Counted from the stretch's first letter, positions 47,811 to 57,874 are shown. The stretch: DNA of 64,000 nucleotides from Paenibacillus artemisiicola (GCF_017652985.1 NZ_JAGGDJ010000003.1:248001-312000), one strand, 5' to 3'. The notes: a model not told the origin generated them from the sequence alone. Numbers and translations are program-made.

Positions 47811-49163
47811 ATGGCTGACCGAACGCGCGTCTTTTCGATTAAAGAAATCAACCGCTACATCGGGATGAAGCTGGAATCGGACGATCTTCTGAGCGATGTC
47901 TGGCTGCGCGGCGAAATTTCCAATTTCACGCACCACTCCAGCGGGCATATGTATTTCACGCTGAAAGACAAGGACAGCCGGCTGAAATGCATCATGTTCG
48001 CTTCCCATAACCAGCGCCTCGCCTTCATGCCGAAGGAAGGCGCCAAGGTGCTGGCCAGAGGCAACGTAGCCGTCTACGAACGGGACGGCAACTACCAATT
48101 CTATTGCACGACGATGCAGCCGGACGGAATCGGCAGCCTGTACATGGCGTACGAGCAGCTGAAGCGCAAGCTTCAGGACGAAGGGCTGTTCGATCCGGCG
48201 CGCAAGCGTCCGATTCCGAAATTCCCGAAGGCGATCGGCGTCATCACTTCCGCGACCGGCGCCGCCGTGCGGGACATTCTCATCACGCTGCAGCGCCGCC
48301 ACCCTTCCGTGCCGGTGCTGCTTTTTCCCGTTTCCGTGCAGGGGAAGGGGGCCGCGCCTTCGATCGTCCGGGCGATCGAAACGATGAACCGATTGGCGGA
48401 GGTCGACGTATTAATAATTGGCCGCGGCGGCGGATCGCTCGAGGAATTGTGGGCGTTCAACGAAGAGGCCGTCGCCCGGAGCATCGCCGCTTCGCTGATT
48501 CCGGTCATTTCGGCGGTCGGCCACGAGACGGATTTCACCATCGCCGATTTCGTCGCCGACCTGCGGGCCGCCACGCCGACCGCCGCGGCGGAGCTTGCGG
48601 TGACGAGCGTGCACGAGCTGAAGGCGCAGCTCGCCCGGACCGAGTCGCGTCTCGCGCACATGCTGCGCCAGACGCTTCAAAGCCGGAAGGAACGGCTGTC
48701 GCGCGTCCGCCGGTCGCCGGTCTTCGTCAATCCGCGCCGGTACGTGCTGCAGCAATCGCAGCGGCTCGACGTGCTGCGGGAGCGGCTGCGGCATCGCGCG
48801 ATCCGGCTGTCGGAGCGGAATCGCGAACGGTTCGCTCGCTACCAGGCGGCGCTGAACCGGTCGCATCCCGGAAGCAGGGCGGCGACCGCGGCGAAGCAGC
48901 TCCGGCAGGCGACGGCGCGGCTGGAAGCGGGCATGGCCGGCGAGCTGAAGGCGAAGCGGCTGCAGCTCGTCGCTTCGATGCGGCAGCTGGATGCGCTCAG
49001 TCCGCTTAAAGTCATGGCGCGCGGGTATAGTTTAGTCTATGACGAGCAGGGCAAGAAACTGGTCAAGTCGGTCGCCGACGTCCAGCTTGGCGATCTGGTC
49101 AAGGTGAACGTGACGGACGGCCAGCTGGAATGCCAGGTATGGGGAATGAAAGGGGAGACGTAA
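47811..49163 (+). CDS. xseA: Exodeoxyribonuclease VII large subunit
   Basis: This 450-residue protein has an N-terminal OB fold (SDVWLRGEISNFTHHSSGHM), the catalytic region RGGGSLEELWAFNEE with PVISAVGHETDFTIADFVAD, and a long coiled-coil C-terminal part. It degrades single-stranded DNA to short oligonucleotides together with XseB, encoded 3 bases downstream. Confidence 0.96.
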   Translation: MADRTRVFSIKEINRYIGMKLESDDLLSDVWLRGEISNFTHHSSGHMYFTLKDKDSRLKCIMFASHNQRLAFMPKEGAKVLARGNVAVYERDGNYQFYCTTMQPDGIGSLYMAYEQLKRKLQDEGLFDPARKRPIPKFPKAIGVITSATGAAVRDILITLQRRHPSVPVLLFPVSVQGKGAAPSIVRAIETMNRLAEVDVLIIGRGGGSLEELWAFNEEAVARSIAASLIPVISAVGHETDFTIADFVADLRAATPTAAAELAVTSVHELKAQLARTESRLAHMLRQTLQSRKERLSRVRRSPVFVNPRRYVLQQSQRLDVLRERLRHRAIRLSERNRERFARYQAALNRSHPGSRAATAAKQLRQATARLEAGMAGELKAKRLQLVASMRQLDALSPLKVMARGYSLVYDEQGKKLVKSVADVQLGDLVKVNVTDGQLECQVWGMKGET

Positions 49164-49166
49164 GCG

Positions 49167-49439
49167 ATGGCAGCGAAAGAAAAAGACGCGGTACAGGACG
49201 AACTCAGCTTCGAAGCGGCCATGGAGCGCCTCGAGGACATCGTCGGCAAGCTGGAGAACGGCGACGTGCCGCTCGAAACGGCGATCGAGCTGTTCCAGGA
49301 GGGCATGAAGCTGTCGCAGCTTTGCGGCTCCAAGCTGGAACAGGTCGAGCGGAAGATCGAGACGCTGATCGAATCCGAGAACGGCCTGCAGCGAAAACCG
49401 TTTGCGCCCGCGAACGAAGACAGAGGGGACGATAGGTGA
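49167..49439 (+). CDS. xseB: Exodeoxyribonuclease VII small subunit
   Basis: This 90-residue protein shows the XseB core SFEAAMERLEDIVGKLENGD and ELFQEGMKLSQLCGSKLEQV. It overlaps the next gene by 4 bases. Confidence 0.95.
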   Translation: MAAKEKDAVQDELSFEAAMERLEDIVGKLENGDVPLETAIELFQEGMKLSQLCGSKLEQVERKIETLIESENGLQRKPFAPANEDRGDDR

Positions 49440-50347
49440 AAACTTCACTTTCGCTGAACGACTACTTGAACCGGTCCGTTCTGGAAATCGAAGAGGCGCT
49501 GCGCGGCGCCATTCCGGAAGAATGGGACATTCCGCCCAAGCTGCGCGAGGCGATGATGTATTCCTTGGAAGCCGGCGGCAAGCGGCTGCGGCCGATTCTC
49601 GTGCTGAGCGCGGCGGAAGCCGTCGGACGCGCGGAGCAAGCGCGCAAGCTCGCGATGCCGGTCGCCTGCGCCGTCGAGATGATCCATACGTATTCGCTGA
49701 TTCACGACGACCTGCCCGCGATGGACGACGACGATTTTCGCCGCGGCAAGCCGACGAATCATAAGATTTACGGCGAAGCGATGGCCATCTTGGCCGGCGA
49801 CGGGCTGCTGACGCACGCCTTCTTCGCGGTTACGCGGGCCGTCTCGCTGGGCGCGCCGCCGGAAGCCGTGCTGGCGATCGTCTCCGACCTGGCCAGATTG
49901 GCCGGCGCGCCGGGCATGGTCGGCGGCCAAGCCGCGGATATGCAGGGGGAGCAGGGCGTCACGTCGCTGGAGGAGCTCGAATACATCCACCTGCACAAGA
50001 CGAGCGATCTGCTCGTGTTTTCGGTGCTGGCCGGCGCCCGCATCGGGGGAGCGTCGTCCGAGCAGCTGGAAGCGCTGCAGCGCTTCGCGCGCAAGCTGGG
50101 GCTGGCCTTCCAAATCCAGGACGACATCCTGGATCTGGTCGGCGACGCGGCGAAGCTGGGCAAACCGGTGCAAAGCGACGTCGAGGAGCGGAAAGTGACG
50201 TATCCCTACTTGATCGGCATGGAAGAGAGCCAGAAGCTCGTCGTGCGGCTCACGCAGGAGGCGAAGCAGGCGTTGGCCGAGGCGAAGCTCGAAACGCCGG
50301 ATACGCTGCTCGCGATCGCCGATTATTTGATGAGCCGAGACCACTAA
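49436..50347 (+). CDS. ispA: Polyprenyl (farnesyl) diphosphate synthase
   Basis: This 303-residue trans-prenyltransferase has the first Asp-rich motif HDDLPAMDDDDFRRGKPTNH and the second QIQDDILDLVGD. It condenses IPP with DMAPP/GPP to farnesyl diphosphate for undecaprenol and quinones. The GTG start overlaps the xseB stop (GTGA), and dxs follows, placing two isoprenoid genes together. Confidence 0.95.
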   Translation: MKTSLSLNDYLNRSVLEIEEALRGAIPEEWDIPPKLREAMMYSLEAGGKRLRPILVLSAAEAVGRAEQARKLAMPVACAVEMIHTYSLIHDDLPAMDDDDFRRGKPTNHKIYGEAMAILAGDGLLTHAFFAVTRAVSLGAPPEAVLAIVSDLARLAGAPGMVGGQAADMQGEQGVTSLEELEYIHLHKTSDLLVFSVLAGARIGGASSEQLEALQRFARKLGLAFQIQDDILDLVGDAAKLGKPVQSDVEERKVTYPYLIGMEESQKLVVRLTQEAKQALAEAKLETPDTLLAIADYLMSRDH

Positions 50348-50452
50348 GAACCCGGACGCGTGTGTTTCTGCCACGAATTATGATATAATTTAGCCACGTT
50401 TGACGAATGTCGGTTAGCGAGGGCTGTATGGCCGGGAAAGCGAGGAAACATC

Positions 50453-52351
50453 GTGTTGCTTGAACATATCAACGAGCCCAAAGATTTGAAGTCCTTGTCG
50501 ATCGCGCAGCTGGAGCAGCTTGCGGACGAGATCCGCACCTTCCTCATCGAGAAGCTGTCGGCGACGGGCGGACATTTGGCTCCCAACCTGGGGGTCGTCG
50601 AGCTTACCTTGGCGCTGCACTATTTGTTCGACAGCCCGAAGGATAAGTTCATTTTCGACGTCGGGCACCAATCGTACGTCCATAAAATACTTACTGGCCG
50701 CAGGGACCAGTTCGATACATTGCGCAAATATAAAGGGCTGTGCGGCTTTATTAAGCGCGCGGAAAGCCCGCACGACGTCTGGGAAGCGGGACACAGCAGC
50801 ACGTCGCTGTCCGCGGCAATGGGCATGGCGCTCGCCCGCGACCTCAAGGGCGAGAAGAACAAAGTCGTCGCGATCATCGGCGACGGCGCGCTGACGGGCG
50901 GCATGGCGCTGGAGGCGCTGAACCACATCGGCCACGAGAAGAAGAATCTCATGGTCATCCTGAACGACAACGAGATGTCGATCGCGCCGAACGTCGGCGC
51001 GCTGCACCATTATCTCGGCAAAATCCGGACGGACCGCCATTACCAGAAGGCGAAGGAGGAGCTGAACCAGTTCCTGAACAAAATTCCCGCGATCGGCGGG
51101 CGGCTGGCCAAAACCGCGGAGCGGCTCAAGGACAGTCTCAAATATTTGCTCGTGAGCGGCATTTTATTCGAACAGTTCGGCTTTACGTATTTCGGCCCGG
51201 TTGACGGCCATGACCTGAACCAGCTGACCGAGCTGATCGAGCAGGCGAGCCGCGTGCCTGGACCGGTGCTTGTCCATGTCATTACGGTGAAGGGCAAGGG
51301 ATACTCGCCGGCGGAAGCGGATTCGTTCAAGTGGCACGGCGCGACGCCGTACAAAATCGAATCCGGCCAAATGCTCAAAGCCGTCGGTCCGCCGATGTAT
51401 ACCGAGGTGTTCAGCGAAGCGCTGATGGAGCTGGCCGAGAAGGACGAACGGATCGTGGCGGTCACGCCGGCCATGCCGGGCGGCTCCGGCTTGCTGAAAT
51501 TCGCCGATCGGTTCCCGGACCGCATGATCGACGTCGGCATCGCCGAGCAGCACGCGGCAACGATGTGCGCGGCGCTCGCGATGGAAGGGCTGAAGCCGGT
51601 GTACGCCGTCTACTCGACGTTCCTGCAGCGCGCGTACGACCAGGTCGTGCACGATATCTGCCGCCAGAACACGAACGTCGTGTTCGCGATCGACCGGGCC
51701 GGCTTCGTCGGCGCGGACGGCGAGACGCATCAAGGCGTCTACGACATTCCGTTCCTCCGCCACATTCCGAATTTGGTGCTCATGATGCCGAAGGACGAGA
51801 ACGAGCTGCGCCGGATGATGAAGACCGCGATCGACTACGAGGACGGACCGATCGCCGTCCGGTATCCGCGGATCAACGGGCTCGGCGTGGCCATCGACGA
51901 AGAGATGACGCCGATTCCGATCGGCACGTGGGAAGTGCTGCGCGAAGGCGAGTCCGCGGTCATCGCCGCCATCGGCCCGATGATTCCGGTCGCCGAGGAA
52001 GCGGCGGAGCTGCTGAAGCGCGAAGGATTGAGCGTTCGCGTCGTCAACGCCCGTTTCGTCAAGCCGCTCGACGAAGCGATGCTGCAGCGGATCGCGGACG
52101 AAGGGCTGCCGATGCTCGTGCTGGAAGAAGGCGCGGAGCTGGGCGGTCTCGGCAGCGCCGTGCTGGAGTTTTACTCGCTGCAACGCCGCGACGACGCGCA
52201 TGTGCGGATTATGGGCGTGCCGGATATTTTCGTCGAGCACGGTTCCGTGAAGGAGCAGCGCCAGGAAGTCGGATTGACCGCCGAGCATGTCGCGGCGGAG
52301 CTGAGCACGCTGCTTCCGCGGGTGCGCAAGCGCGTGACCGGACAGGTATAG
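50453..52351 (+). CDS. dxs: 1-deoxy-D-xylulose-5-phosphate synthase
   Basis: This 632-residue thiamine-diphosphate enzyme has a TPP/Mg site [18 protein letters not shown] and ILNDNEMSI, the transketolase-type central domain with [20 protein letters not shown] and a C-terminal transketolase domain. It makes DXP from pyruvate and glyceraldehyde 3-phosphate, the first step of the MEP isoprenoid pathway. The start is GTG. A TATAAT at 50384-50389 in the 105-base upstream gap is a candidate -10. Confidence 0.97.
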   Translation: MLLEHINEPKDLKSLSIAQLEQLADEIRTFLIEKLSATGGHLAPNLGVVELTLALHYLFDSPKDKFIFDVGHQSYVHKILTGRRDQFDTLRKYKGLCGFIKRAESPHDVWEAGHSSTSLSAAMGMALARDLKGEKNKVVAIIGDGALTGGMALEALNHIGHEKKNLMVILNDNEMSIAPNVGALHHYLGKIRTDRHYQKAKEELNQFLNKIPAIGGRLAKTAERLKDSLKYLLVSGILFEQFGFTYFGPVDGHDLNQLTELIEQASRVPGPVLVHVITVKGKGYSPAEADSFKWHGATPYKIESGQMLKAVGPPMYTEVFSEALMELAEKDERIVAVTPAMPGGSGLLKFADRFPDRMIDVGIAEQHAATMCAALAMEGLKPVYAVYSTFLQRAYDQVVHDICRQNTNVVFAIDRAGFVGADGETHQGVYDIPFLRHIPNLVLMMPKDENELRRMMKTAIDYEDGPIAVRYPRINGLGVAIDEEMTPIPIGTWEVLREGESAVIAAIGPMIPVAEEAAELLKREGLSVRVVNARFVKPLDEAMLQRIADEGLPMLVLEEGAELGGLGSAVLEFYSLQRRDDAHVRIMGVPDIFVEHGSVKEQRQEVGLTAEHVAAELSTLLPRVRKRVTGQV

Positions 52352-52372
52352 AACACAGGAGATTTGTAACCG

Positions 52373-53191
52373 ATGACGATAGCAAAAGAACGAATCGACG
52401 TGCTGCTCGTCGAGCAAGGCTACTACGACAGCCGCGTCAAGGCCAAGGCGGCGCTCATGGCGGGCCTCGTCCTCGTGGACGGAGAGCGCATCGAGAAGAG
52501 CGGCATGAAGGTGCCGCGAACTGCTTCCATCGTGGTCAAGGGAGCGCCGCATCCTTACGTAAGCCGCGGCGGGCTGAAGCTGGAGAAGGCGATCAAACAG
52601 TTCGGGCTGCGGCTCGAAGGGGCGGTCATGCTGGACATCGGCGCGTCGACGGGCGGATTCACGGATTGCGCGCTGCAGAACGGCGCGGCGTACGTTTACG
52701 CACTCGACGTCGGCTATAACCAGCTGGACTGGTCGCTGCGGCAGGACGAACGCGTGAACGTCATGGAACGGACCAATTTCCGGTACACGGTTCCCGAGGA
52801 TCTCAAGGGACCGCGTCCGACGTTCGCGACCATCGACGTCTCCTTCATTTCGCTGAAATTGATATTGCCGACGCTTGGCACGCTGCTGGGGCAAGGAGCG
52901 GGCGTCGTCGCTCTCATCAAGCCGCAGTTCGAAGCCGGGCGCGAGAAAGTCGGCAAGTCGGGCGTCGTCCGCGAGCCGTCCACGCACCGCGAGGTGCTGC
53001 AGCAGGTGCTCGGGTTTGCCGCGGGGAGCGGCTACGAGCTGAAACGGCTGACGTTCTCGCCGATTACGGGCGGCGAAGGCAATATCGAATTTTTGGCGTA
53101 TTGGCAGTGGGAGCCGGGCGGTCCTGCCGCGGTTCCGGACGAAGCGGCGATCGCGGCGCTCGTCGAGGAAGCCGCGTCGGCATTCGCTTAG
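52373..53191 (+). CDS. TlyA-family rRNA (ribose-O) methyltransferase (YqxC-like)
   Basis: This 272-residue protein has an N-terminal S4 RNA-binding domain (RIDVLLVEQGYYDSRVKAKA) and an FtsJ-like SAM methyltransferase fold (MLDIGASTGGFTDCALQNGA, VYALDVGYNQLDWSLR, LIKPQFEAGREKVGKSGVV). Mycobacterial TlyA makes 2'-O-methylcytidine in 16S and 23S rRNA; exact targets here are unknown. Position before argR-recN matches yqxC. Confidence 0.92.
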   Translation: MTIAKERIDVLLVEQGYYDSRVKAKAALMAGLVLVDGERIEKSGMKVPRTASIVVKGAPHPYVSRGGLKLEKAIKQFGLRLEGAVMLDIGASTGGFTDCALQNGAAYVYALDVGYNQLDWSLRQDERVNVMERTNFRYTVPEDLKGPRPTFATIDVSFISLKLILPTLGTLLGQGAGVVALIKPQFEAGREKVGKSGVVREPSTHREVLQQVLGFAAGSGYELKRLTFSPITGGEGNIEFLAYWQWEPGGPAAVPDEAAIAALVEEAASAFA

Positions 53192-53192
53192 A

Positions 53193-53237
53193 AGAAGTCT
53201 TTCGTGAGGCATAGGCCGCATGAAAGGCTTTTTTTGC
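53193..53237 (+). terminator. Probable terminator after the TlyA-like gene
   Basis: AAGTCTTTC pairs with GAAAGGCTT (one G-T pair) around a loop with a small GC stem, followed by six or seven T. Confidence 0.65.
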
Positions 53238-53406
53238 TAAATAACCGCCGAATTCGGTTCTCCCCCTTTGCAGGCGGCCCATTATTTGATAAGATAAGAA
53301 CAAAAGCAAACAGATGTTCGGGACTCATATGTTCCCATCGACAGGAGTTCGGCCGCGGACCGCGAAATGATAACATGGCAATCATTTCGATCGCGGGAGG
53401 TCGTAC

Positions 53407-53868
53407 ATGGGAGACTACGGGGATTGGTTGGTCATGATCGTCGCCGGCGCGCTGCTGGTGTACTGGCTGTATCGGCTCTTTTACCGCTGGCTGCACGAAC
53501 CGCCGGGCTTGAACACGAAGCTGCTCTTGAGCGAGGCGGAGGACGTCATGGAAGACGACGTGAACGTGCAGCTCCTGGAGAAAGCCGGCTACGAGGTGAC
53601 GCACGGCAAGTACCGGGTTCCGCTCACGATCGATTTGGACGGAACGACGCTGTACAGCCGGTTGTTTATCGACTTGATTGCCGAGAAAGACGGCAAATAT
53701 TATATCGTGAAGACGGCGCGCGAGCGTATGCCGATCGATTGGACGGGCAGCGGCGTCCGGGACCGCCTGCTCGTGTACGCGCTGCTGATGCCGAAATGCG
53801 AAGGGGTTCTGTTCGTGGATCACAAGGAATCCGCCATCCGGACCATTACGTTCAAGTTCGGATCTTAA
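53407..53868 (+). CDS. Membrane-anchored protein of unknown function with nuclease-fold-like C-terminal region
   Basis: This 153-residue protein has one N-terminal helix (LVMIVAGALLVYWLYRLFY) and a soluble region of about 125 residues. The stretch FIDLIAEKDGKYYIVKTARE (D89 to K102) followed by GVRDRLLVYALLMPKCEGVL resembles the D...(E/D)xK core and following helix of PD-(D/E)XK nuclease-like folds. The acidic residue of the second motif is replaced (IVK), so it would be inactive. It lies 17 bases before argR and has no counterpart there in B. subtilis. Fold assignment is tentative. Confidence 0.7.
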   Translation: MGDYGDWLVMIVAGALLVYWLYRLFYRWLHEPPGLNTKLLLSEAEDVMEDDVNVQLLEKAGYEVTHGKYRVPLTIDLDGTTLYSRLFIDLIAEKDGKYYIVKTARERMPIDWTGSGVRDRLLVYALLMPKCEGVLFVDHKESAIRTITFKFGS

Positions 53869-53885
53869 TTCAGAGGAGGATGTAC

Positions 53886-54335
53886 ATGAAGAGCGTTCGG
53901 CAAATGAAAATACGCGAGCTCATCACGAGCCAAATCATCGAAACGCAGGACGATCTGGTCGACTCGCTGCGCAATGCGGGTCTTCAAGTGACGCAGGCGA
54001 CGGTGTCGCGGGATATCAAAGAGATGCAGCTGGTCAAGGTGCCCATCGACGACGGCCGGTACAAGTATTCGATTCCGCAGGAGACGCGCACGCATTCCAT
54101 TTCGAAGCTGAAGCGCACGCTGTCCGATCATTTCCTGCATATCGATTTTACGGACAACCTGGTCGTCATGAAATGTTTGCCGGGCACGGCCAATGCGATC
54201 TGCGCCATGATCGACAACATGGAATGGGTGGAAGTCATGGGGACGATTTGCGGCGACGACACGATCCTGATCATCTGCCGCAATAGGGAGCTAAGCGCCG
54301 AGATCGTGGACCGCTTGCTCGGATTGATGAATTAA
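53886..54335 (+). CDS. argR: Arginine repressor ArgR/AhrC
   Basis: This 149-residue protein has a winged helix-turn-helix (RELITSQIIETQDDLVDSLR, VTQATVSRDIKEMQLVKVP) and a C-terminal arginine-binding hexamerisation domain (PGTANAICAMIDNMEW, GTICGDDTILIICR). GAGGAGG lies 6 bases before the ATG. The frame is open far upstream by chance, but the ribosome site fixes the start. It represses arginine biosynthesis and activates catabolism. Confidence 0.96.
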   Translation: MKSVRQMKIRELITSQIIETQDDLVDSLRNAGLQVTQATVSRDIKEMQLVKVPIDDGRYKYSIPQETRTHSISKLKRTLSDHFLHIDFTDNLVVMKCLPGTANAICAMIDNMEWVEVMGTICGDDTILIICRNRELSAEIVDRLLGLMN

Positions 54336-54387
54336 GGCACCGACCGATCAACGATTACCGTTAAACACGCTAAGGAGGAGAGCGACG

Positions 54388-56088
54388 ATGCTTCGCGAGC
54401 TGTCTATTCGGAATTTGGCTGTCATCGAGCAGGTATCTGTAAAGTTTCATGACGGGTTTCATGTACTGACGGGGGAAACGGGAGCGGGCAAATCGATTCT
54501 GATCGACGCGCTCAGTCTGGTCGTCGGCGGCAGAGGCGCATCCGACATGGTACGTTACGGCTGCGACAAAGCCGAAATCGAAGCCATGTTCGAGCTTCCG
54601 GCCGGACACCCGGTCTGGACGACCTTGACGACGTTCGGGCTGCGGGCTTCGCACGAGGACGGGCTTGTCGTGCGTCGGGAGCTTTCCTCCCAAGGCAAGA
54701 GCATTAGCCGCGTCAACGGACATATCGTGACGCTGTCGATGCTGCGCGAGGTCGGCGAATGCCTCGTCAACATCCATGGCCAGCACGAGCATCAGTCGCT
54801 TCTCCGGACCGAGAAGCATCTGGATTGGCTGGATTCATATGCCGGCGACGCGGTGCTGGGCACGCTGGAATCTTATCGCGTCGTTTACAAACAATACGAG
54901 AAGGTTCGCGCGGAGCTGAAGAGCCTGGAAGAGACCTCGCGCCAAAACATGCAGATGCTCGACCTGTACCGGTTCCAGATCGAGGAGATCGCGTCTGCCC
55001 GCTTGAAGCCGGGCGAAGACGAAGACTTGGCCGAGGAGCGCCAGAAGCTGATGTCGTCGGTCAAGCGCCGGGATTTGGCGGCGGAGGCCTACAGCCTGCT
55101 GAACGGCAATAAAGGACTCGACGCGGTCAGCAAAGCGGTGAGCAAGGTAACCGACATCCGGGAGTACGACCCGCAAATTCTCGATCCGCTGCTGGAGCAG
55201 CTTCAGTCGGCGTTCTACCAGCTTGAGGACGCGGTATTTCAGCTGCGCGATTACCGGGACGGCGTTGAATCGGATCCGGAACGGCTGACGTTCATCGAGG
55301 ACCGGATCGACCTGATCAACAGCCTGAAGCGTAAATATGGCGAAACGATCCCCGATATTCTCGCGTATTTGGGCAACATCCAAGCCGAAACGGATAAAAT
55401 CGAAAATCGCGACGAGCATTTGGCCCGGCTTCAGCAAGAACTCGTCAAGCATTTGACCGACTGCACGGCGCTCGGCGTCCAGCTTTCCGGATTGCGGCGC
55501 AAAGCCGCGGACCGGCTCGCGTCGGCGATCGAGAGCGAACTGCGCCAACTGCAAATGGAGCGGACGACGTTCCGCGTCCAGCTGGAGCAGACGCCGGCCG
55601 GCGAGGGGTACAAGCTCCATGCGAACGGCATCGACGAGGCCGCGTTCCTGATCGCGCCGAATCCGGGCGAGCCGCTTAAGCCGATCAGCAAGATCGCTTC
55701 CGGCGGCGAGATGTCGCGGATCATGCTTGCGCTGAAGACGATTTTCGCTTCCATCGACGAAGTGCCGGTGCTGATTTTCGATGAAGTCGATACGGGCGTG
55801 AGCGGCCGCGCCGCGCAAGCGATCGCGGAGAAAATGGCGCGTCTGTCGAGTCAGTGCCAAGTGTTCTCCATCACGCACCTGCCTCAGGTGGCCTGCATGG
55901 CGGAACATCATTACGAAATCCGCAAGTCGATCGTGGCAGAACGGACGTCGACGCGGGTAACCGAGCTCAGCCATTCGAATCGGATCGAAGAACTGGCGCG
56001 CATGCTCGGCGGCGTGGAAGTAACGGAAAAAACGCGCCACCATGCGCAAGAAATGCTTGACCTGGCTTACAAGCAGAAGGGAGCATAA
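54388..56088 (+). CDS. recN: DNA repair protein RecN
   Basis: This 566-residue SMC-like ATPase has Walker A TGETGAGKSILIDALSLVV, a long coiled-coil middle, signature ISKIASGGEMSRIMLALK and Walker B VPVLIFDEVDTGVSGRAA. It acts early in double-strand break repair. AAGGAGGAG precedes the ATG. Confidence 0.97.
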   Translation: MLRELSIRNLAVIEQVSVKFHDGFHVLTGETGAGKSILIDALSLVVGGRGASDMVRYGCDKAEIEAMFELPAGHPVWTTLTTFGLRASHEDGLVVRRELSSQGKSISRVNGHIVTLSMLREVGECLVNIHGQHEHQSLLRTEKHLDWLDSYAGDAVLGTLESYRVVYKQYEKVRAELKSLEETSRQNMQMLDLYRFQIEEIASARLKPGEDEDLAEERQKLMSSVKRRDLAAEAYSLLNGNKGLDAVSKAVSKVTDIREYDPQILDPLLEQLQSAFYQLEDAVFQLRDYRDGVESDPERLTFIEDRIDLINSLKRKYGETIPDILAYLGNIQAETDKIENRDEHLARLQQELVKHLTDCTALGVQLSGLRRKAADRLASAIESELRQLQMERTTFRVQLEQTPAGEGYKLHANGIDEAAFLIAPNPGEPLKPISKIASGGEMSRIMLALKTIFASIDEVPVLIFDEVDTGVSGRAAQAIAEKMARLSSQCQVFSITHLPQVACMAEHHYEIRKSIVAERTSTRVTELSHSNRIEELARMLGGVEVTEKTRHHAQEMLDLAYKQKGA

Positions 56089-56210
56089 GAGAACCATTCA
56101 GGGAATGTTTTTGGCGACATAAAACAATAAGGGCAGGGATACCTTAAAGGTACGCAAATGGCGAACCACCTTTCTCGTCAAGCGATTCAGCAGCAGGGAG
56201 CGTGAAGTCA

Positions 56211-57536
56211 TTGAATGCCTACCAGCGGAAGCGGTGGCTTGGTTTACTCCTCGTCATCATCGTCTGCATGCTTGGTCTATCCTCGCCAATCCAACATTTC
56301 GCCGCCTTTCCGAATGAAGTTCGCTTATTCTCGGGGCAATTGAAACAGCTGGATTACAGCATGCCCGTACACGCGCAAGTCACATCCGATTCGCAGCTGC
56401 TTCGGATCAACGGTTCAAGCGGCCGCTCTACCTCCATTAATTTGAACAAACCGCTCACGATTCAATCGTCAAGCAGCGGGGAAACGACGCTCAAACTGAA
56501 ATTATTCGGCAAAATTCCATTTAAGACGGTCAAAGTCAACGTCGTTCCGGATCTGAGAGTCATTCCGGGCGGACAAACCATCGGCGTCAAAGTGAAATCC
56601 GCCGGCATCATGGTCGTGGGTCATCATCAAGTCGTCAACGATAAAGGAACGAAGGTTTCTCCCGGCGAAACGGCTAGATTGCAGCTCGGCGATTTGATCG
56701 TGCGCATCAACGGCAATTATGTCAATGAAGTTTATAAAGTGGCCAAGCTGGCCGAAGAAGCCGGAACCGCCAACAAACCGCTTCAACTGACGGTCAAACG
56801 CGGCACGAGATTGTTCGAAACGAAGCTTTCTCCGGTCTACGATGCGGAAGACCGCGCCTGGCGGCTCGGCCTGTACATTCGCGATTCGGCGGCCGGCGTA
56901 GGCACGCTGACATTCTATGCGCCGGATCAAGGCGTCTACGGAGCGCTTGGGCACGTTATAACCGACATGGACACGCAGACGCCGATCGAGGTCGGCGACG
57001 GACAGATTCTTCAGTCGAACGTGACGTCGATCAATAAGAGCCAAAACGGCGAACCAGGAGAAAAACGGGCGCATTTCATCAAAGAAAGCAAAGTGCTGGG
57101 CAATATCGAGCGCAACACGTCCTTCGGCATATTCGGCAAGATGAAGGAGCTACCGGCGCACAGCTACAATCAGCAGTCGATACCGGTCGCATTCGCGGAA
57201 GAAGTGAAGGAAGGTCCCGCGCAGCTGCTCACCGTCGTGAACGGGCAGAAGGTCGAGCGCTTCAATGTCGAGGTCGTGCACGTGACCCGGCAGCAATCGC
57301 CCGCCACGAAGGGAATGGTCATCAAAATTACGGATCGCCGCCTGCTGCAGCAAACCGGAGGCATCGTGCAAGGGATGTCGGGGAGTCCTATTATACAGGA
57401 CGGCAAACTGATCGGTGCGGTGACCCATGTTTTCGTCAATGATCCGACCTCGGGGTACGGCTGCTTCATCGAGTGGATGCTGCAGGATGCAGGGGTATTG
57501 CTCAAGACGACGAACTTAAATCTTAAGGCGGCTTAA
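56211..57536 (+). CDS. spoIVB: SpoIVB peptidase (S55 serine protease)
   Basis: This ~441-residue protein has an N-terminal signal/anchor helix (WLGLLLVIIVCMLGLSSPI), a PDZ domain (about residues 110-210; LQLGDLIVRINGNYVNEVYK), and the S55 peptidase domain with His248 in GALGHVITDMDT and the serines at 390/392 in QGMSGSPIIQDG. Secreted by the forespore, it triggers pro-sigma-K processing in the mother cell. The TTG at 56211 has GGGAG 10 bases upstream; GTG 56202 is adjacent to that site and unlikely. Confidence 0.95.
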   Translation: MNAYQRKRWLGLLLVIIVCMLGLSSPIQHFAAFPNEVRLFSGQLKQLDYSMPVHAQVTSDSQLLRINGSSGRSTSINLNKPLTIQSSSSGETTLKLKLFGKIPFKTVKVNVVPDLRVIPGGQTIGVKVKSAGIMVVGHHQVVNDKGTKVSPGETARLQLGDLIVRINGNYVNEVYKVAKLAEEAGTANKPLQLTVKRGTRLFETKLSPVYDAEDRAWRLGLYIRDSAAGVGTLTFYAPDQGVYGALGHVITDMDTQTPIEVGDGQILQSNVTSINKSQNGEPGEKRAHFIKESKVLGNIERNTSFGIFGKMKELPAHSYNQQSIPVAFAEEVKEGPAQLLTVVNGQKVERFNVEVVHVTRQQSPATKGMVIKITDRRLLQQTGGIVQGMSGSPIIQDGKLIGAVTHVFVNDPTSGYGCFIEWMLQDAGVLLKTTNLNLKAA

Positions 57537-57554
57537 GCCACCTTAAGATTTTTT
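57518..57554 (+). terminator. Terminator overlapping the spoIVB stop codon
   Basis: AAATCTTAAGG pairs with CCTTAAGATTT, with an inner GGCTTAAGCC palindrome containing the stop codon, followed by a T-run. Confidence 0.88.
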
Positions 57555-57874
57555 GCTTCATGCGGATATGTGTTTGTGGGAGGAGACATTAGCGGATCTA
57601 CAACGGATCTACAGTGAATCTATAGCTTACGTTAGATAAAGTGATGTACATATGACAAGACCGAACGATTGATTTGTCGAATAAATTCGAACCATGATGC
57701 ATCATGTAATAAATTATTCATTATAAATCACATCGAATAAAAAATAAAGAAAAAGATTATTCGACAGAAGGAATTTTATGCACCATGTCGAAAATGTTTA
57801 ACAAGCAGGAAAGACGTAAAGATACTGCGTCTCAACCATTACATTGAGGATTTAAGTCTAAGGAGGACTATACC
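57555..57874 (+). promoter_or_regulatory. spo0A control region with 0A boxes and a candidate sigma-H promoter
   Basis: This AT-rich gap contains exact 0A boxes TGTCGAA at 57675-57681 and 57786-57792 and the inverted copy TTCGACA at 57760-57766; ATCGAA at 57732-57737 is a near match. AGGAATTT (57769-57776) and GTCGAAAAT (57787-57795), about 10-11 bases apart, resemble a sigma-H promoter whose -10 region overlaps the third box. This fits the autoregulated Ps promoter known for Bacillus spo0A. No separate vegetative promoter was confidently placed. Confidence 0.75.

Noticed and set aside
51164..53221. 685-codon open frame opposite dxs and the TlyA-like gene
   Set aside because: It spans two unrelated conserved genes on the other strand and has no domain of its own.
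53367..53885. Upstream extension of argR by 173 codons
   Set aside because: The frame is open by chance and overlaps the 53407-53868 gene; a strong ribosome site and homologue length place the start at 53886.
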